Notes: a model not told the origin generated them from the letters alone. 64,000 bases of DNA from Phycomyces nitens (GCA_022702545.1 JAHRBC010000003.1:2666001-2730000); one strand, 5' to 3'; positions 10,962 through 23,830 are shown, counted from the first letter of the stretch. Numbers and translations are program-made.

Positions 10962-13409
10962 TTATAAGTAGTCATAACCAGCACCACTTCTGACTTTGAC
11001 ATGCTTCTTTCCCTTCTTATGCTTCTTGCCTGCTAGGCCGGCCTCTGCAAGATTTGCTTGGACCGCTGCAAGACGTGCCTTTCTTCCCTGTGCTTGAGGC
11101 AGAGGTGAGCCATCTTCAGCCAGCTGCAATTGATGAGGATACATGTTTACACGAGAGAAGCCAGCGTGCATCGATGCTGCTGCCTTTCCCTTTACACTGG
11201 GTGCATTCATGTGTCGTTTAAAAAAGGCGTTATCGACTGCCTCTGTTTTGGATCCACGGGGTTTTGCTGTGGTTTCTGCGGGTGCAACATAGTTGAGAGC
11301 ATTTGCGGGTACGCGAGTAGTGGGTGCTAGTTTTTTCTGGGTCTTGAGAGCAGCTTTGTTGTTCTCTTCATTGAATTTTGTGGAATCTATGCCTGGTGGA
11401 GGATGGCAGTAGAGAAGTTTACCCTGATAACAAATTAATAAACACACTAGCCTTTGAAGGTGAGGGAATCAGCAGGCTCTTACATTGACATAATCCTTCA
11501 AGATGTATCTTGCAGCTCGAGATTCATCTGGAGTACCCTGACTAGATCTAAAGTAACCTCTGGCAACTATAAAGAATATATATACATAAGCACCCACTCT
11601 GCCATTGTCCAATTATACTTACTGGCATAGGTTGCGCAGAGCTCTGCATAGGTTGGAATACCACTGCCACCATCTTCAATTGGCTGTGTTCGGATACGAA
11701 TACCATAGATTGCCTCAATAGTAGCCTGAGGAATACGTTTGGCCACCAAACCCGTGGGGCCAGTGTGATCACGAAGTTGATCGATGGGCAATACACCGTT
11801 ACAGACCTGATCAGCCTTGGTAGTAGAAAAGGTAGGGAATACCAGACCAGGACAATCACAGAGCACAAGAGAGGGAGTCAAGTGAATGGTCTGGAAATGC
11901 TTGGTCTTACCGGGTGTAGAAGACACCGACACACGCTTCTCGCCAATAATGGCGTTAATGGTACTGGACTTACCCACGTTGGGATAACCGACAAGACCAA
12001 TTGTGACAGTAGGATCCACCTTACCATCCTCACCGAGAATCTTGGGAGTCTCTTGGATCAACAGATCCAAAAGATCGGTTGTGGTGCGAATACGAACACG
12101 GTCATCCTCATCATCAAGTTTTGTGCTCTTGAGATCATTGGTGATATCTTTAACCTCTTCCTCCTTCTTTTGCTCGGTCTTTTGCTCTTCCTCTTCCTCG
12201 CTGTCTTCCTCTTCCTCCTCTTCTTCTTCAGTCTCTTCATCTTCACTGTCTTCGTCATCACTGTCTTGTTCACTTTGAGCCTTCTTTTTCTTTTGTTCTT
12301 CCAGCATCTTTTCGTATTCCTCTCTTTCTTTCTCGGCCTTTTCCTTTTCCTGAGATTCGGTTGCCAAGACTGCAGAGAAAAAGGTGTATCGAATGCCCTG
12401 GGAATCAAAGTGGTCTGCCCATTGTTTTCTTTTTTTTTTTGAAAAAAAATTATATCCAATTAGCCTATGCTGTCTGCATATTATCCAGCTAAATCTTGTC
12501 CTACCTTTGTTGCTTAGTCAGGAAATCAGCCTTGTTAATAAGCAACAAGTTCTGCTTCTCGGGATGAACTTCCTTGACGTATTTCTCCAAATCTGCACTA
12601 CGGAAAAGAAGGGGGTTTCTGGCATCCACGATCTGGACAACCAGCTGGGAGCGTTCAATGACACGCCACAACTGACGCCAAACCTCAATATTCTTCTCAA
12701 AAGGTGTGAGCAACAGACCCTCGTCTTCTTCGAGCCTAAAAAATATATACTTGTAAGACCACCCAAACAATACCCCCAAGTGCTTGTGCTCGTCTTACTG
12801 GGCCATACTGCGTCTCCACTCGAGGAAACTCTCACGTTCGTTACGTTGGACCTGCTCAGCTGTCATTGTCTTATCCCACTTTGGCTTTCTTGGCACACTC
12901 AATCTCTCAATGTTGGCATCCTGCTTCTCCAATCTTTGCTTTTCTTCTTCTTCTGCAAGCAAAAAGGGATTCTGGTAGGTATCTTGGACAACCTTGACAT
13001 TCAATCTTTCTATTTAATCCAGCAATATTGCATAAGAATTATAATCATAACTATAATAATTAGTCCCCGATTTTATTTTTACAAGTCGATTGTATCTGAC
13101 CTGCTGTGAATTCAGTTCCTGCCAATTCAGCTGTGCTCAAGAAGGCGTCGAGATCGTTTTCTTGGGTAATACTCTGCATCTTTACCCATCCAGGTTCGTC
13201 ATCGGCATCGGTGGTGTGCTGCGGTTAATTAATAATAAAAAAAGGGTTAGATAAAAAGGTTAGATATATATATTTGACAGGATTATTATAAAAGAAATAT
13301 TCTTTACCAATTTTCCTTCATCGAGTGCAATGGCCTTTTGGCCCTGGAATCGGGAACGAATGATTGCTCTACCGAGAGATCCGGATGCTTTTTTTCCTTT
13401 GGGAGGCAT
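10962..13409 (-). CDS. LSG1: LSG1, cytoplasmic GTPase for 60S ribosome maturation
   Basis: Seven exons (13409-13308, 13218-13101, 13009-12799, 12735-12505, 12428-11623, 11566-11484, 11423-10962) give 670 residues. The GTPase motifs are circularly permuted as in the YlqF/YawG family: G4 (LLINKAD) comes first, then G1 (GYPNVGKSS) and G3 (DCPG). A long acidic Glu/Asp/Ser insertion lies between G4 and G1, as in known LSG1 proteins. The start MPPKGKKASGSLGRAI and the basic C-terminus (AGKKHKKGKKHVKV) also match the family. LSG1 releases the export adaptor NMD3 from cytoplasmic pre-60S subunits, together with ribosomal protein uL16. Nothing odd is seen except low-complexity repeats in the acidic region. 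Confidence 0.94.
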
Positions 13410-13988
13410 GATTAATCTGAAATGAAGAAAGAAGGTGGTGGTTGCACTGGTAAAAAGCTTGATTTTTTTGGATCGTTGGTTGAGTAAAAGCAGTCCTTGC
13501 CTTACTCCAGCGTCCGCCACGCCCTACACTTGACCATGTTTCTGCACATCTTTACATGTTTATATTTATTTATTTATTATTATTTATTCTTGATACCAAG
13601 AAGAAACAATAACATTTAGTATTCAAAAAAAAAAGTAGACGAACAGTCTTGACCGTGAGCCATCTCTGTCAGCATTAATAAAATAACAATATTTCCATTA
13701 TTATTATTATTTCTAGTCCATCTTTATAGAAAATTCAGTAACTGTTTCAGGCATTTAAAGAAACTCCAACAAAAGAAAAGACAAAGACAAAGGCACACAA
13801 TACATAAACTACATCAACATAAAGCACTATTTAACTTGAATAAAAGACCTTTCTCACATGTCGATAACCAAATAAGACCCCCTTTGGTCCCTGTTGGCTT
13901 TGTACTATCAAAAGGCAAATATATTGTTTTTTGTTGTTGTTGTTGGGTTGCTGAACAGGTTGGATTTATTAAAGTGAAAGGAGCTTGA
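13410..13988. other. Intergenic spacer upstream of LSG1, downstream of NDUFS5
   Basis: It holds the LSG1 promoter/5' leader (pyrimidine-poor, AT-rich) and the 3' flank of the NDUFS5 gene, with a (TTG)n tract at about 13930-13946. No other feature. Confidence 0.45.
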
Positions 13989-14438
13989 TTATGCCTTTGT
14001 CTCTACGGGCTTCTGTGCGTTATCGCTAATGATATTCAATCGAGGCAAGTTGGAGTCGGCAGCAGCACTGCTAGCCTTCTTGGCCTGAAGACGCTTCTCG
14101 GCTTGCTTCAATTCCTCGGTCTTGATGCGAGTTGCACGAGCAAACTACAATTGTTTTTTTTTTAAATTGCATCAATATCTCTTATTCTTGGCCTAAATGA
14201 CATTAACGAAAGTACCTCCTTGGTGTGATGAAGGCATTCGAGATAATCGTCACGCTGAGAGATGCATTGCTGGGGGAAATCAGCATTGGCATAGCACTTG
14301 TTGAATTCCTGCCAGAACTGGAAGCAACGTCCGCGGCCTGATTAAACATTTTTATTAATTTTAGTCAAGTGAAGAACGCGTCGTTTTTGAATCTTTGGTC
14401 GACACTTTACTGCCATCATAACCAAATCCAGAAGCCAT
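13989..14438 (-). CDS. NDUFS5: NADH:ubiquinone oxidoreductase subunit NDUFS5 (15 kDa, CHCH)
   Basis: Three exons (14438-14411, 14337-14216, 14144-13989) give 101 residues. The start MASGFGYDG is followed by a twin CX9C layout: GRCFQFWQEFNKCY and QQCISQRDDYLECLHH, the helix-hairpin fold that is oxidised by Mia40 in the mitochondrial intermembrane space. HTKE and the basic alanine-rich tail after it fit the complex I accessory subunit of this family. Its presence implies that the organism has respiratory complex I, which argues against Saccharomyces-type yeasts. It is on the same strand as RPS29, about 0.8 kb downstream of it. Confidence 0.9.
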
Positions 14439-15232
14439 TGTGCTATTAAACTGTGTCTTGAAGAGCTATACAAGTTTGTTGTTGTTTCTCTCTTGCTCCC
14501 CGCTAGGGAATGTGTGACGTGGAATTTTTTTGCCTGGTGGGATGTGTACCTCTTTGAGGTTTTGAGGATCCGTCTGTTTATTATGACAAAAACTAATAGT
14601 TGATGATTATATTATAGTAATTGCTGCTGATAACCATGAACCATACGATTATTATTTTTTTGCAAGAGAATAAACCATCAAAGAGGTGTGCCTGACAGTT
14701 TACAAGAATCATTTAAAAAGTATTATTATTATTATTATTGAATATTTAAAATGTATTTAATGATATATATTTGAGATTGTTTTTCAATAATTATAAAAGA
14801 GATTTGCGAAATATTATGGTCAATGAACTCGCCTTTTTGAAAGTGTCCAGGTTATAATATTACATGGCTAATTATCTAAATATAACAACGTAATTCTTCC
14901 TGGGTCTGCATAAAAAGACGGTGCCCAAGTCAGACATCTAGCCATCTTTTATGAATAATTATATATCCTTGTGTGCCAGTCGATATTTTTCCTGAGACTT
15001 TTTGTTCAGGGCCAAACCAAGCCAAAACAAGCTCCACACTCTTTTTTAATTGTTCTTATTGCACTAGCCCTTTAACCTCATCTCACCATAAAAAGTACAA
15101 TTATTATATTTTTGAATATATATATATTTTTTTTTATTGGATGATCAAAAAGAATGAAGATCGATTGCACACACACATGGACAAGGGAATCCTACAATCT
15201 CTAATGATCGTTGTACACATCTATAGAAGGAT
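14439..15232. other. AT-rich spacer between NDUFS5 start and RPS29 last exon
   Basis: No supported coding exon; short frames on either strand look random. It should contain the NDUFS5 promoter and the RPS29 polyadenylation region. Microsatellite-like ATT repeats lie at about 14720-14740. Confidence 0.45.
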
Positions 15233-15646
15233 TTAACGGTACTATAAAGAAACAGGCCATCGATAAGTTATTTTGTTCAATCATCCCACCCATCAATCGA
15301 GATTTACCTTGTGGAAACCAATATCGCTGGCGTACTCGCGGAAGCACTGACGGCAGATGTTGATGTTGTACTTGCGGATCAAACCAGCACGGTGAGCGCA
15401 GACACGGCTAAGTTATAAAAAGCGTTTATATTGATCAATCGGTGTTCTTGTCTGTCAAATCGTCCAAAATGAACCCTCAAACAGAATATAATTTCTTCCT
15501 CATCGTCTCATCAAAAAAGGGTCTCTTCTTTTTCGTAGTCGGATCGCTTCCGTTTTTCAATATTCTTTTTTTCCCTCTACGTACCACTGACGAGAGCCCT
15601 TGCCGTTCGAGCGGGGGTGAGCGTTCCAGACGTTTGCGTGAGCCAT
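15233..15646 (-). CDS. RPS29: Ribosomal protein uS14 (RPS29)
   Basis: Three exons: 15646-15585, 15407-15308 and a terminal coding exon of only 9 nt (15241-15233, Tyr-Arg-stop). They join to 56 residues, the standard length of eukaryotic RPS29. The sequence starts [20 protein letters not shown] and carries the zinc-binding cysteines CRVC and CRQC around [10 protein letters not shown], ending DIGFHKYR. It belongs to the 40S head. Without the last splice the frame would run to a stop at 15295-15293 and add VNLD, giving 58 residues; the YR ending fits the family better. Like many ribosomal protein genes it is short and has an early first intron. Confidence 0.93.
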
Positions 15647-18600
15647 GATTTAAAACTCCTTTGGGTTTCGACACGAACGTAAAAGAGAAGAGAAGGAAAA
15701 AACTAAAGGTGTGCCAGATGAGGCAACAAAAAACAATCTTTCCGGCGCTCCCGCCACCAAAAAAAAAATTTGCGGCTGATGTCACTATGTGACAGTGCGG
15801 AGATGGCTATTTGCACCTCTGAGCAGAGACCATCTTCAACCTCTTTATCTCTTACGTTTCAGAGGGCGGCCTTATTTAAAGGCCAAGGGGTATGTAAAGA
15901 AGTTGATCAATATAGTTTTATCGCTAAATCATAGCCACAAAAGCTGTATACAAACTACAAGTGCCATGTATTTGAAAAATATACAGCATTGCGCCCAAGA
16001 TTATCTTTTTTTTTGAATTGCTCTTAATACTAATAATATCAGTATATTTATACATTAGCTTGCCAATACAAACAATTCTATATAGATCTTTTTATAAGAT
16101 TAATGTTGATTTCCACTTTACAAACCAACTGGGATGCATTGATGTTTCTGTGCAATTGGGCTCTTTATAAATAGGTTGGATATTTAACTCGAGATTTATA
16201 TCTATATTATGGGATATTTGAACCCCGTAAAATCTTATAAAATAGCAGTGAATTCTCTCTTTTGAATACGCAATTAAATACTTCTTCCTGGTGCTCTCCG
16301 TCCAATTCATTAATTATTTGCGCTTTTGCACTGTGCGGTAATCCAAGACCATTTGTAATTAAATGCATTTTTTTAATACTATTTAAATAAAAAAAATGTG
16401 CTTTTTCTGAGCTCTTACCAACAAGAGCTTTATTGACAATCAATCACTGACAAGAATATATAGTGAATTACTCCATTGTAGACCAATTCAAACCACTGTT
16501 TAAAATGAAACGCTAAATGAAATAAAAGTGATTTTAAATAGGCGATTTTTTAAAAATTGAATTCTTTAGATGTATGTATATCTAGATCCTTTTATTAAAT
16601 AGCTTCATTACTTTCTACAGCTATAATACGCAGCATTTGAATAGATTAATAGTAAATACATTGTAGTATGTATTTTTATTTATTATTTTCCAAAAGGATA
16701 TTACGAAACAATGTAAAAAGCAAAAACATCACGACCAAAGAGAATATTCCTACTCCGAGACTTTGTTTTAACTACTTATTTATTTTAAATACCGATGGAT
16801 TTGCCTTTAAATAAGATACCTAAACCCACAATCTTTTGATTTTCTTTATCACAGTGGTAAGTAAACTATTGTCTTTCAACAGCTATTGCTCCCTAATATA
16901 TACGGTCTGACGAACATATGCCTGCACTGTTATGACCCCCACAAAACATTATTTTGCCCTCTATGCTGGTTACTGGCAATGATGTTTACTTACCCAACCG
17001 TTGATGAGTTTTTGTATATTTTCTCATTAGCGGAGGGGGCGGTATTGCTGTGGTCGTCCACCGTTCACATAAACGCGGTGAAAAAAACAAAACTCGCCAA
17101 ATAAATGAAAATAAACCCACAAAGGGTATTCCGTTCTTTTTTATTTTATTTTATTTTATTTCCTATACTTTATACTCATCACCAAACACTTGTGCTCATT
17201 ACATCTTCATTCTATACTCTTTGTAAAAAAAAAAAAAGAAAGGCATAATATATGCATCACCGACCCTCTTCATCTTTACAATAATCTACGTGCCCCATTT
17301 ACATTTCTCACGCTAATCTGCCATCTTTTTCTTTACATTTTCAATATTCAACAGCTGCGCCATCTACATTTCTCACGCTAATCTTCCGTCTTTTCAATAT
17401 TATAATTGCGCCATCTGCATCCCTCGACATAATCTCCCATCTACTCTTTACCTTTTTTTTTTAAAAAAAAAATATAGTAATAGTAATAGTAATAGTATCC
17501 AACTACTAGCACAATCAACATCTTTTTTTTTATTACAAGAAAATATCTAATCTTATTACTTGGGACCATTTCGACTCAATTAATGACACTGACACCCATC
17601 GTCTCACAAGTAAACAATCAAATGAACACTTGCTTTGAAAAAGAGTGGTGGATTTGATATTGAGAACAAGGCTTTGATTACATTGGATTTAACACTAATA
17701 TATATATATATATATAGTGTCGGGATCAAGGATGAAATATGAGAGAGAAATAGTGATTAGCCAACCATATATTTTTTTTTGAAAGAGAATGATGAATAGA
17801 GTCCATGCCCATGACAAGAAATGCACATCTTTTGATTATTTCAAATGGGTCTCTAGAGATAACGGTACATTCTACAAGAGTGAACAAACACTAAAAGAAA
17901 AAGAAAAACTATCTGGATATTCTAGATTTCTTGGTAAATAGGTCTAATATGAACCCAATTGAGAATATCTGGATTGTTGATAAAGTATTGATTATGGCCT
18001 GATCCATAATCTGGCCTCTTGGAAATTGATAAACATGTAATGCCAAATAATTAAGAAAGAGGTTCTTTTTTTTTTGAGAAAAAAAAATGCCCCCCATTAG
18101 ACTTTTTGATAAAAAGGCAAATTCCATCTACATTCCTGTTACTCATCATATCGATTAGTAATATTGGGTGTTGTGCAAAAGAGGATCTTTAAAAGAGTAA
18201 GTTGGTTAGTTCATAAATTGGCTAGTTACTTTATTTCTTGGTAAATGTAATAAATATGATGTCTATTTTGTGGTGGTCTCACAAGTACCAGTGCTGGAAT
18301 ATTCAGAATTCATGTTCAGCCTTTTGAACCTATTTATTAGGTCAGGGTATTCTCAATCTTATTTTAATTAAACCTGGAGCAGGTACAGTTCCATTGGGAT
18401 GATGGTTGTTGGTTTGTCCCTAGCTTCAAAATCAAGGATATTTCATGAATATCGATATTGGTCATAGCAGCCCATTTTTTTATATATATACAAAAATATA
18501 AATGAATAACAGAATCTCTGAACAAATATCGCTTGTTATTGCGTACAAAAGATACAATTGTTAGAGAGTATTGGTACCTATGATCAATTGAGCTGCTAGT

Positions 18601-19306
18601 TACTTTAGGAACGACAGTAAAAGGATTAGAATCGATACAATTGGTGAAATTCTTTGTGTGTGAACTTGCGGGAAGCTATTCCAAAATGAATATAAGGATT
18701 TATCATTTTATTATCCACACTAGAATGACTTATACAGTGGCAAATCATGCTATTAAAAAAAAAGTAGCCACTTTTTTAATCCAGCCCTTGGTTTATATGC
18801 CATGCTCCACATACTGGTCTTAAAGAGATCAACACATGCTGACCTTGGATCTGCCTGGACTTGCTTATATTATTATGCTGGAATCGAGGAATTTTCTTTG
18901 TATCCAAAAATGAATACACCATTTTTGACAAGATAAATGTGCAAAATGTGAGATAACAAGAAAGTGGAATGCGCAGAATACACAATTGATTCTTGAACAG
19001 ATCAGGCTAGGTCCTTGAGAATAATTGAGAGTTTATTAATGTAAAGGATGATTATAGATTGTATATAGGAATAATTAAATAATTAAATAAAATAAGATAT
19101 TAAATAATAAATAATAATAATAATAATAAAAATAATAATATTAAAGAAAAAAAAAGAGATAGAGAGAGAGATAGAGAGAAGGGGGTTTGTGGTTTTCTTG
19201 AGAAATAATACTAGAGTAATAATAATATTAAGATTTAAAATGAGTATAGAAATGATGCAGGAAATATTACAAGAGAAATTACAGATTAAGAATAATAGAG
19301 AGCATT
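15647..19306. other. 3.6-kb gene-poor region
   Basis: AT-rich, with only short, composition-driven open frames on both strands. At about 17282-17450 an imperfect repeat of roughly 60-70 bp is seen three times (ACATTTCTCACGCTAATC and variants, each preceded by GCGCCATCT or a variant). Simple repeats include a (TA)n at about 17698-17716 and AAT/GA-rich tracts at about 19070-19190. I see no conserved protein or RNA. Confidence 0.5.
17276..17450 (+). repeat. Three-copy imperfect tandem repeat
   Basis: CATTTACATTTCTCACGCTAATCTGCCATCTTT at about 17296 recurs as CATCTACATTTCTCACGCTAATCTTCCGTC at about 17361 and more weakly as CATCTGCATCCCTCGACATAATCTCCCATC at about 17412. Spacing is about 50-65 bp. 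No gene is attached to it. Confidence 0.5.
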
Positions 19307-20449
19307 TTACAAGGCCTGGGCAGCCTTTCTTTTGGCCAAGGCCTGTGCATCTTTTTCAGTAAATTGTGTTCCAAATGCCTTGTCCCAGATGGTAAAGAAA
19401 GGCTGGCTGAAATTCTTCTTGATGCCATATGGCTGGTGGTGAATATCATGGCTTTTTTTTTTTCACACAATGGAATGAGTAAAAAATCTGTACCAATTAA
19501 TTATTTATCCTTTGAATTGACTTACTAGATGACATTGTTACCAAAGCAGACAGTGAGAGGATCCCAGGGAAAAGAGTATCCACAATGATCACCAACTGAT
19601 AAGAAAGATAAATCCAAATAGAGTCTTATTAATTTCATGCTCTGCCCTGTCTTAATGGAAACTTACTTGTCTTTAGGTTCGAAAATGTATAGAACACCAT
19701 TGCCAGGAAAGGTGACATTCCAGTCAACTCATAGGCTAATGCACCACCCACGGTATCCAACATGAAGCCCTCTACGGGATGATTGTAGAGTGCACCAAAT
19801 GCAAAGGGAACATGTAGACGGTGATGATGAGAATGGAAATGCTTGTAGAGGAATTTGTTGGTGTGTCCCAGGCGGTGGAGGACATATTGATGAAAGTCCA
19901 TAATCGTCCTACCATACAGGTATTTTTTTTGTTAGTTGGTTAAATATATATAAAAATATATATATCTTGAGATTAAACAGCGCTTCAGACTCACATTGCA
20001 GCCAGGAATTGAAAGGCAGGCAAGGCAACTGAGCGAACAAAGGTGGCCAGGGTGCTTGCCAGCACTCTAGGCTCCAACCCAAACCAGGTCAACATGACAG
20101 CCATCTGGCGAGTGGTTGCTAGCATGCGGGCCTCTTTCTCGAGTTCCTTGACCTGGGGGTCGATGGGACGGAACAGATAGACTGCAACGCCCAGCTGAAT
20201 AATATGCTGGAGAGCAACCATCACCAGTACTTTTTTGAAGGACACCTTGTTGCGCTTGTTGCGTTCTTCGGGGGTGTGAATACGATACTTTTCAAAGAAT
20301 GGAATCTCTGCTCGCATGATAACCTCGAATATGCTCGAATACACCCAGTAGATGACAATTGGGACCCATATGGCTTGCATTTCTTCCGACCACAAGTCAA
20401 TGTGGACCACACTGGGCGGTTTGTCTTGTTGGAGACCAGTAGAGTTCAT
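19307..20449 (-). CDS. SUR2: Sphinganine C4-hydroxylase (SUR2 family, fatty acid hydroxylase superfamily)
   Basis: Four exons (20449-19995, 19908-19667, 19595-19526, 19451-19307) give 303 residues. The di-iron histidine boxes of the superfamily are present: HRLGH, HSHHHR, and HDIHHQPYGIK, with further conserved stretches FGALYNHPVEGF and CGYSFPWDPL. These match the SUR2/SYR2 group, which hydroxylates the long-chain base at C4 to make phytosphingosine in the ER. Hydrophobic segments at about residues 25-45, 75-95, 135-150 and 195-220 fit a multi-pass membrane enzyme. The start is 202 bp from the divergent SPIN90/Dip1 gene. Confidence 0.92.
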
Positions 20450-20651
20450 AATTGGGAAGAAAGGAAGAGGAACCAGACACCGAGAGTCATTCGAGAAAAA
20501 TAGGAGCGGGGATTAAACATTTAAATTCTTCTTTTGGGCGGATCGCATTTCTTGTCTTTTTTTCTTTTTTTTTCTTTTTTTTCTTTTTTTTTTTTATTAA
20601 TTGCTCATCGGGCATCTCTTTCTCTCTCTTACATTTTACACTTGCTGGCTA
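20450..20651. promoter_or_regulatory. Bidirectional promoter with poly-T/C tract
   Basis: Only 202 bp separate the divergent SUR2 and SPIN90/Dip1 start codons. A long interrupted T tract on the plus strand (about 20556-20596) followed by a CT-rich run could act as a nucleosome-excluding element. Individual sites are not recognisable. Confidence 0.5.
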
Positions 20652-22315
20652 ATGGACACTGTAATTGAATACTACTTTGACGACGTTTCGAGTTTCTATG
20701 CCGGTAAATAGAATCCATCAAACTAAAGCAGTAGTAATAATAATAATAATAATTATCATTTATTTAAAAAATAATTACATCTTTTTTAGAACTCGATGAC
20801 TTGCTTGCCCAACCCCATAGAGATGAAGCAGATGCCGAGCGGATCGTCAGCAAATACCTCTGGTTTATGGTCCGGTTCCAACGTAAATTGATAGCCTGTG
20901 GTGTCAATGATTGTATATTCAATGTTTTTCTTTCTTTCTTTGTTGCGATAGAGGACTTTATTCAGACGACGCAGGAAGTGGCCATGGTCGCATACAAACT
21001 CCTTGATTCCAACCTCTTTCTCGAATACAGCACAACAATCCTCAGCCATCTCCTGCATGCATATGCACTAGTCTCCTCTGATCAAGATGAACTTTACTTT
21101 AGCTATTCCCTACTATTCTATGCTGGCAAAGAAGATGTCCGGTGGATGAAATACATAATATCAGAGGCCCGTATCAACAAGCAGAACCAATTGTTCCGCA
21201 AGATGATGTCAGAACTAGAGAACCCGATGAGCGGCTCAAAGATGATAGGTGTCTTGCTTTCCTTGACATTCGAGATGTCCAAAGTAACCAAACTCCGGCA
21301 CCAAGACAGAGGTAAATATATATATAAATATAAATATATAATTCATCGGGCAAAAACTCGCAAGGGGGGCATTGGGTGGGCGAATGGGTATTGATGACTG
21401 TGCTTAGAGATGATTACACCCTCGCTTCTCAATTACATGTTTGATATCGTCGAATCCACTCGAGGGGACGATGAAGAATCGTTCAACTACCAAGTGATCC
21501 GATTGATCCTTGTGTTTAATGAGCAATTTATGATGTCCCAGAAGAATGCCAATGAAAATCTAGTCCTAAAGGTGCTCTCTAAACGCATGGGGACAACCAA
21601 CACGTTTAGTGAGAACCTGTTTTTTATGCTCAATCGGTCCAGTAAGTTCCGCTTGATTTCTTATCCACATGTTTACCAAAGGGATATATTAGGTGATGGC
21701 TGTGTACAGCTCTTGATTCTAAAATTACTCTATGGAGTATTTACTGAGCCATGTCTGCACGAATACTTTTATACAAATGACCTCTTTGTGCTTGTGGACA
21801 TCATTCTTAGAAAGGTGTGCGACCTTGGAGAAGACCGGGAAGCTGAAACGGCAAGTTTGATATATTGGATTGGATTGGATAGGATATATTGGATTGGATT
21901 GTTGTAGACATTTGTTTGCTGATATGTTGATTAGCTTCGGGACGCATATCTGCGAGTACTGCGACCTCTGCTGGTCAATACCCAGCTGAGAGAAACACCT
22001 TACAAGCGAGCAGAGATCCACCGTCTCTTGTGCTCCATGATCACACCGGCAATGCACCGCCCTGTGGACCCCGCCACAAAGAGCGTGGTCAAGAAGATTC
22101 TGGAGGAGTGGTGGGAGCAAGTGTGTGAACAACCGGTGGCTCCTGTGCTGGGAGTCCATGTAAATAATGCAGTTATAGAGAATTGTGCCAACAAGGCCAT
22201 TATGTGCCCCCAAAGGATGTCTAGTGAATCCAGTACTACTGATTCAATTGACGAAAAGGGTGTTGGACTAGAGTCTGGAGAAAAGACCCAAGAGATTGTG
22301 TGTGGGGGAGCCTAG
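20652..22315 (+). CDS. SPIN90/Dip1/Ldb17 Arp2/3 activator
   Basis: Five exons (20652-20703, 20790-21311, 21408-21641, 21693-21850, 21935-22315) give 448 residues. The protein is almost wholly helical (armadillo-like) and contains the family stretch YQVIRLILVFNEQFM near residue 228, then NLVLKVLSKR and the LRVLRPLLVNTQLR region. Dip1/SPIN90 proteins bind Arp2/3 and trigger it to nucleate unbranched actin filaments that seed endocytic patches. Intron 4 begins with GCAAGT, a classic GC donor, and closes at TTAG in phase 0; no GT donor nearby restores the frame. The last about 40 residues are Ser/Glu-rich and unstructured. Confidence 0.87.
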
Positions 22316-22339
22316 AGATAGATGCCTTTGACCATCATA

Positions 22340-22430
22340 ATAATCATAATCATAATCATCATCCCCTTTACCATCTTTTTCTTCACCTTCACCTTCACCT
22401 TCACCTTCATCACCTTCTTCTTCTTCAGGT
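22340..22430 (+). repeat. Simple repeats in the 3' spacer
   Basis: AATCAT-type repeats followed by (TTCACC)n and CTT runs lie between the convergent stops of the SPIN90/Dip1 gene and the small minus-strand gene. Confidence 0.6.
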
Positions 22431-22490
22431 TATATAAAGAAAGTACATAATTCATTGCCAACAAATTATATGCATGTCTTTATTACATTT

Positions 22491-23086
22491 TTAATTGGAT
22501 TCCTCGGGGTCTGGCCAGACAAACGAGCCGTTTGGACTGTCAATGGTAGGGAACTTTGAGATGAGCATGGCCAGATGAGGGCTGTGGGTGCCTATAGTGT
22601 CAAAGGTCAGAATATGTCTAGATTGAGAATAATGACAACAAAGAGACCTTGGGGAATCTTGTCTGAAAAGATGTTGGCCTCCCACTTTTCAGACTTGTTT
22701 CGCCTAAAGATTCTCTGCAAAAGCGACGTTGACTTTGGCTGTTTTCCGAGATGATAGTTGCCAAACAGCTCTTGCTGGCGACTGATATCCGACGTACTGA
22801 TGCTGTTCCTCGACCGAGTGTTCAAGGGCTGTGGAATAGATACCTTTAATTTTTCCAGCAGTCGCGTGAAATCGGTTCTTTTTGCAGGATTGTCTTGTGG
22901 AGCATCATAGTCCTTTGCGGACAGAAATGAATCGTATTTGCGACTGTTTTTGGAGAATGGATAGAGAAAGACTGATCTGCGCCTGGTGGTGAATTGGTCT
23001 TGGAATGTTGTCGATCTGAGGGTGGAATTGGGCAAGATGTTGAGGGAAGCAATTGAATATTCACTCGACTGCTTGGTGATTGGCAT
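22491..23086 (-). CDS. Small basic protein of unknown function
   Basis: Two exons (23086-22648 and 22591-22491) give 179 residues; the 56-nt intron has GT-AG ends and a TTCTGACC branch-like motif. The N-terminal 150 residues are Ser/Arg/Lys-rich and probably disordered (SLNILPNSTLRSTTFQDQF, RRRSVFLYPFSKNSRKYDSF), followed by a basic patch LLQRIFRRNKSEKWEA. The C-terminus HLAMLISKFPTIDSPNGSFV-WPD looks more ordered. I recognise no domain. The basic segments might be phosphorylation or membrane-binding sites, which is a guess. It is convergent with SPIN90/Dip1 and divergent from BLOC1S1 (278 bp between starts). Confidence 0.65.
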
Positions 23087-23364
23087 TATTATTCTTATTA
23101 TTATTCTTATTCTTATTATTATTATTATAAAATAAAAAAAAAGGCAAGAAGCAGAATAGATGCAGAAAATATTGTTAAATAGAATGTTACTCCTTTATTA
23201 TAAAGGAGAGACTAGGACGACAGACTTGACAAGGAGTATATAGATCCATAATGGCCTTGGACTCCCATTTTCTTTTTTTTAAAAAATAATAATAATAAAA
23301 AATAATGTAATTTATATTGTTGGCTAGTGTAACCGTGTGATCAGACTGTTCCTTTCTCTTGACC

Positions 23365-23786
23365 ATGGCATCCCTAGGACAGTTACTAAAGAGCCATCAG
23401 CAAAAACAGGCAGACAACAAGAGACAGAATGGTGAGATTGTTAGAATGAGATATTAATCATCTAAAGATCAACTTCGAAGGGAATGTGCAAAGACGATGA
23501 ATGAATTGACGGACCGATTGACGGATGAGGTCAATCAAGGGTTGGTAATCAAATCAATACAATTGGATGCTAATATACTGTAGGGTGTCTGAGATCTTTG
23601 GACGCCAAAAGGAATTGGAGTTTGAGTCAAGAAAGCTTGGAGTGCAGACTGGACGATACATGAAGCAAACCAAGCAGTGGGTGGCTTTGGTTGATGATTT
23701 TAATGGAGCCCTCAAGGTAAATATATATATAAATATATAAATACATATATATTAATTAATATGATTATTGGTATTATTAAATAAAA

Positions 23787-23830
<44 letters not shown>

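Noticed and set aside
11765..12442. Plus-strand 225-codon frame
   Set aside because: Antisense shadow of the LSG1 GTPase exon, whose motifs are unambiguous.
16092..16443. Minus-strand frames of 72-78 codons
   Set aside because: Some residues look protein-like (NGLGLPHSAKAQIINELDGE), but no splice partners or homology recognised.
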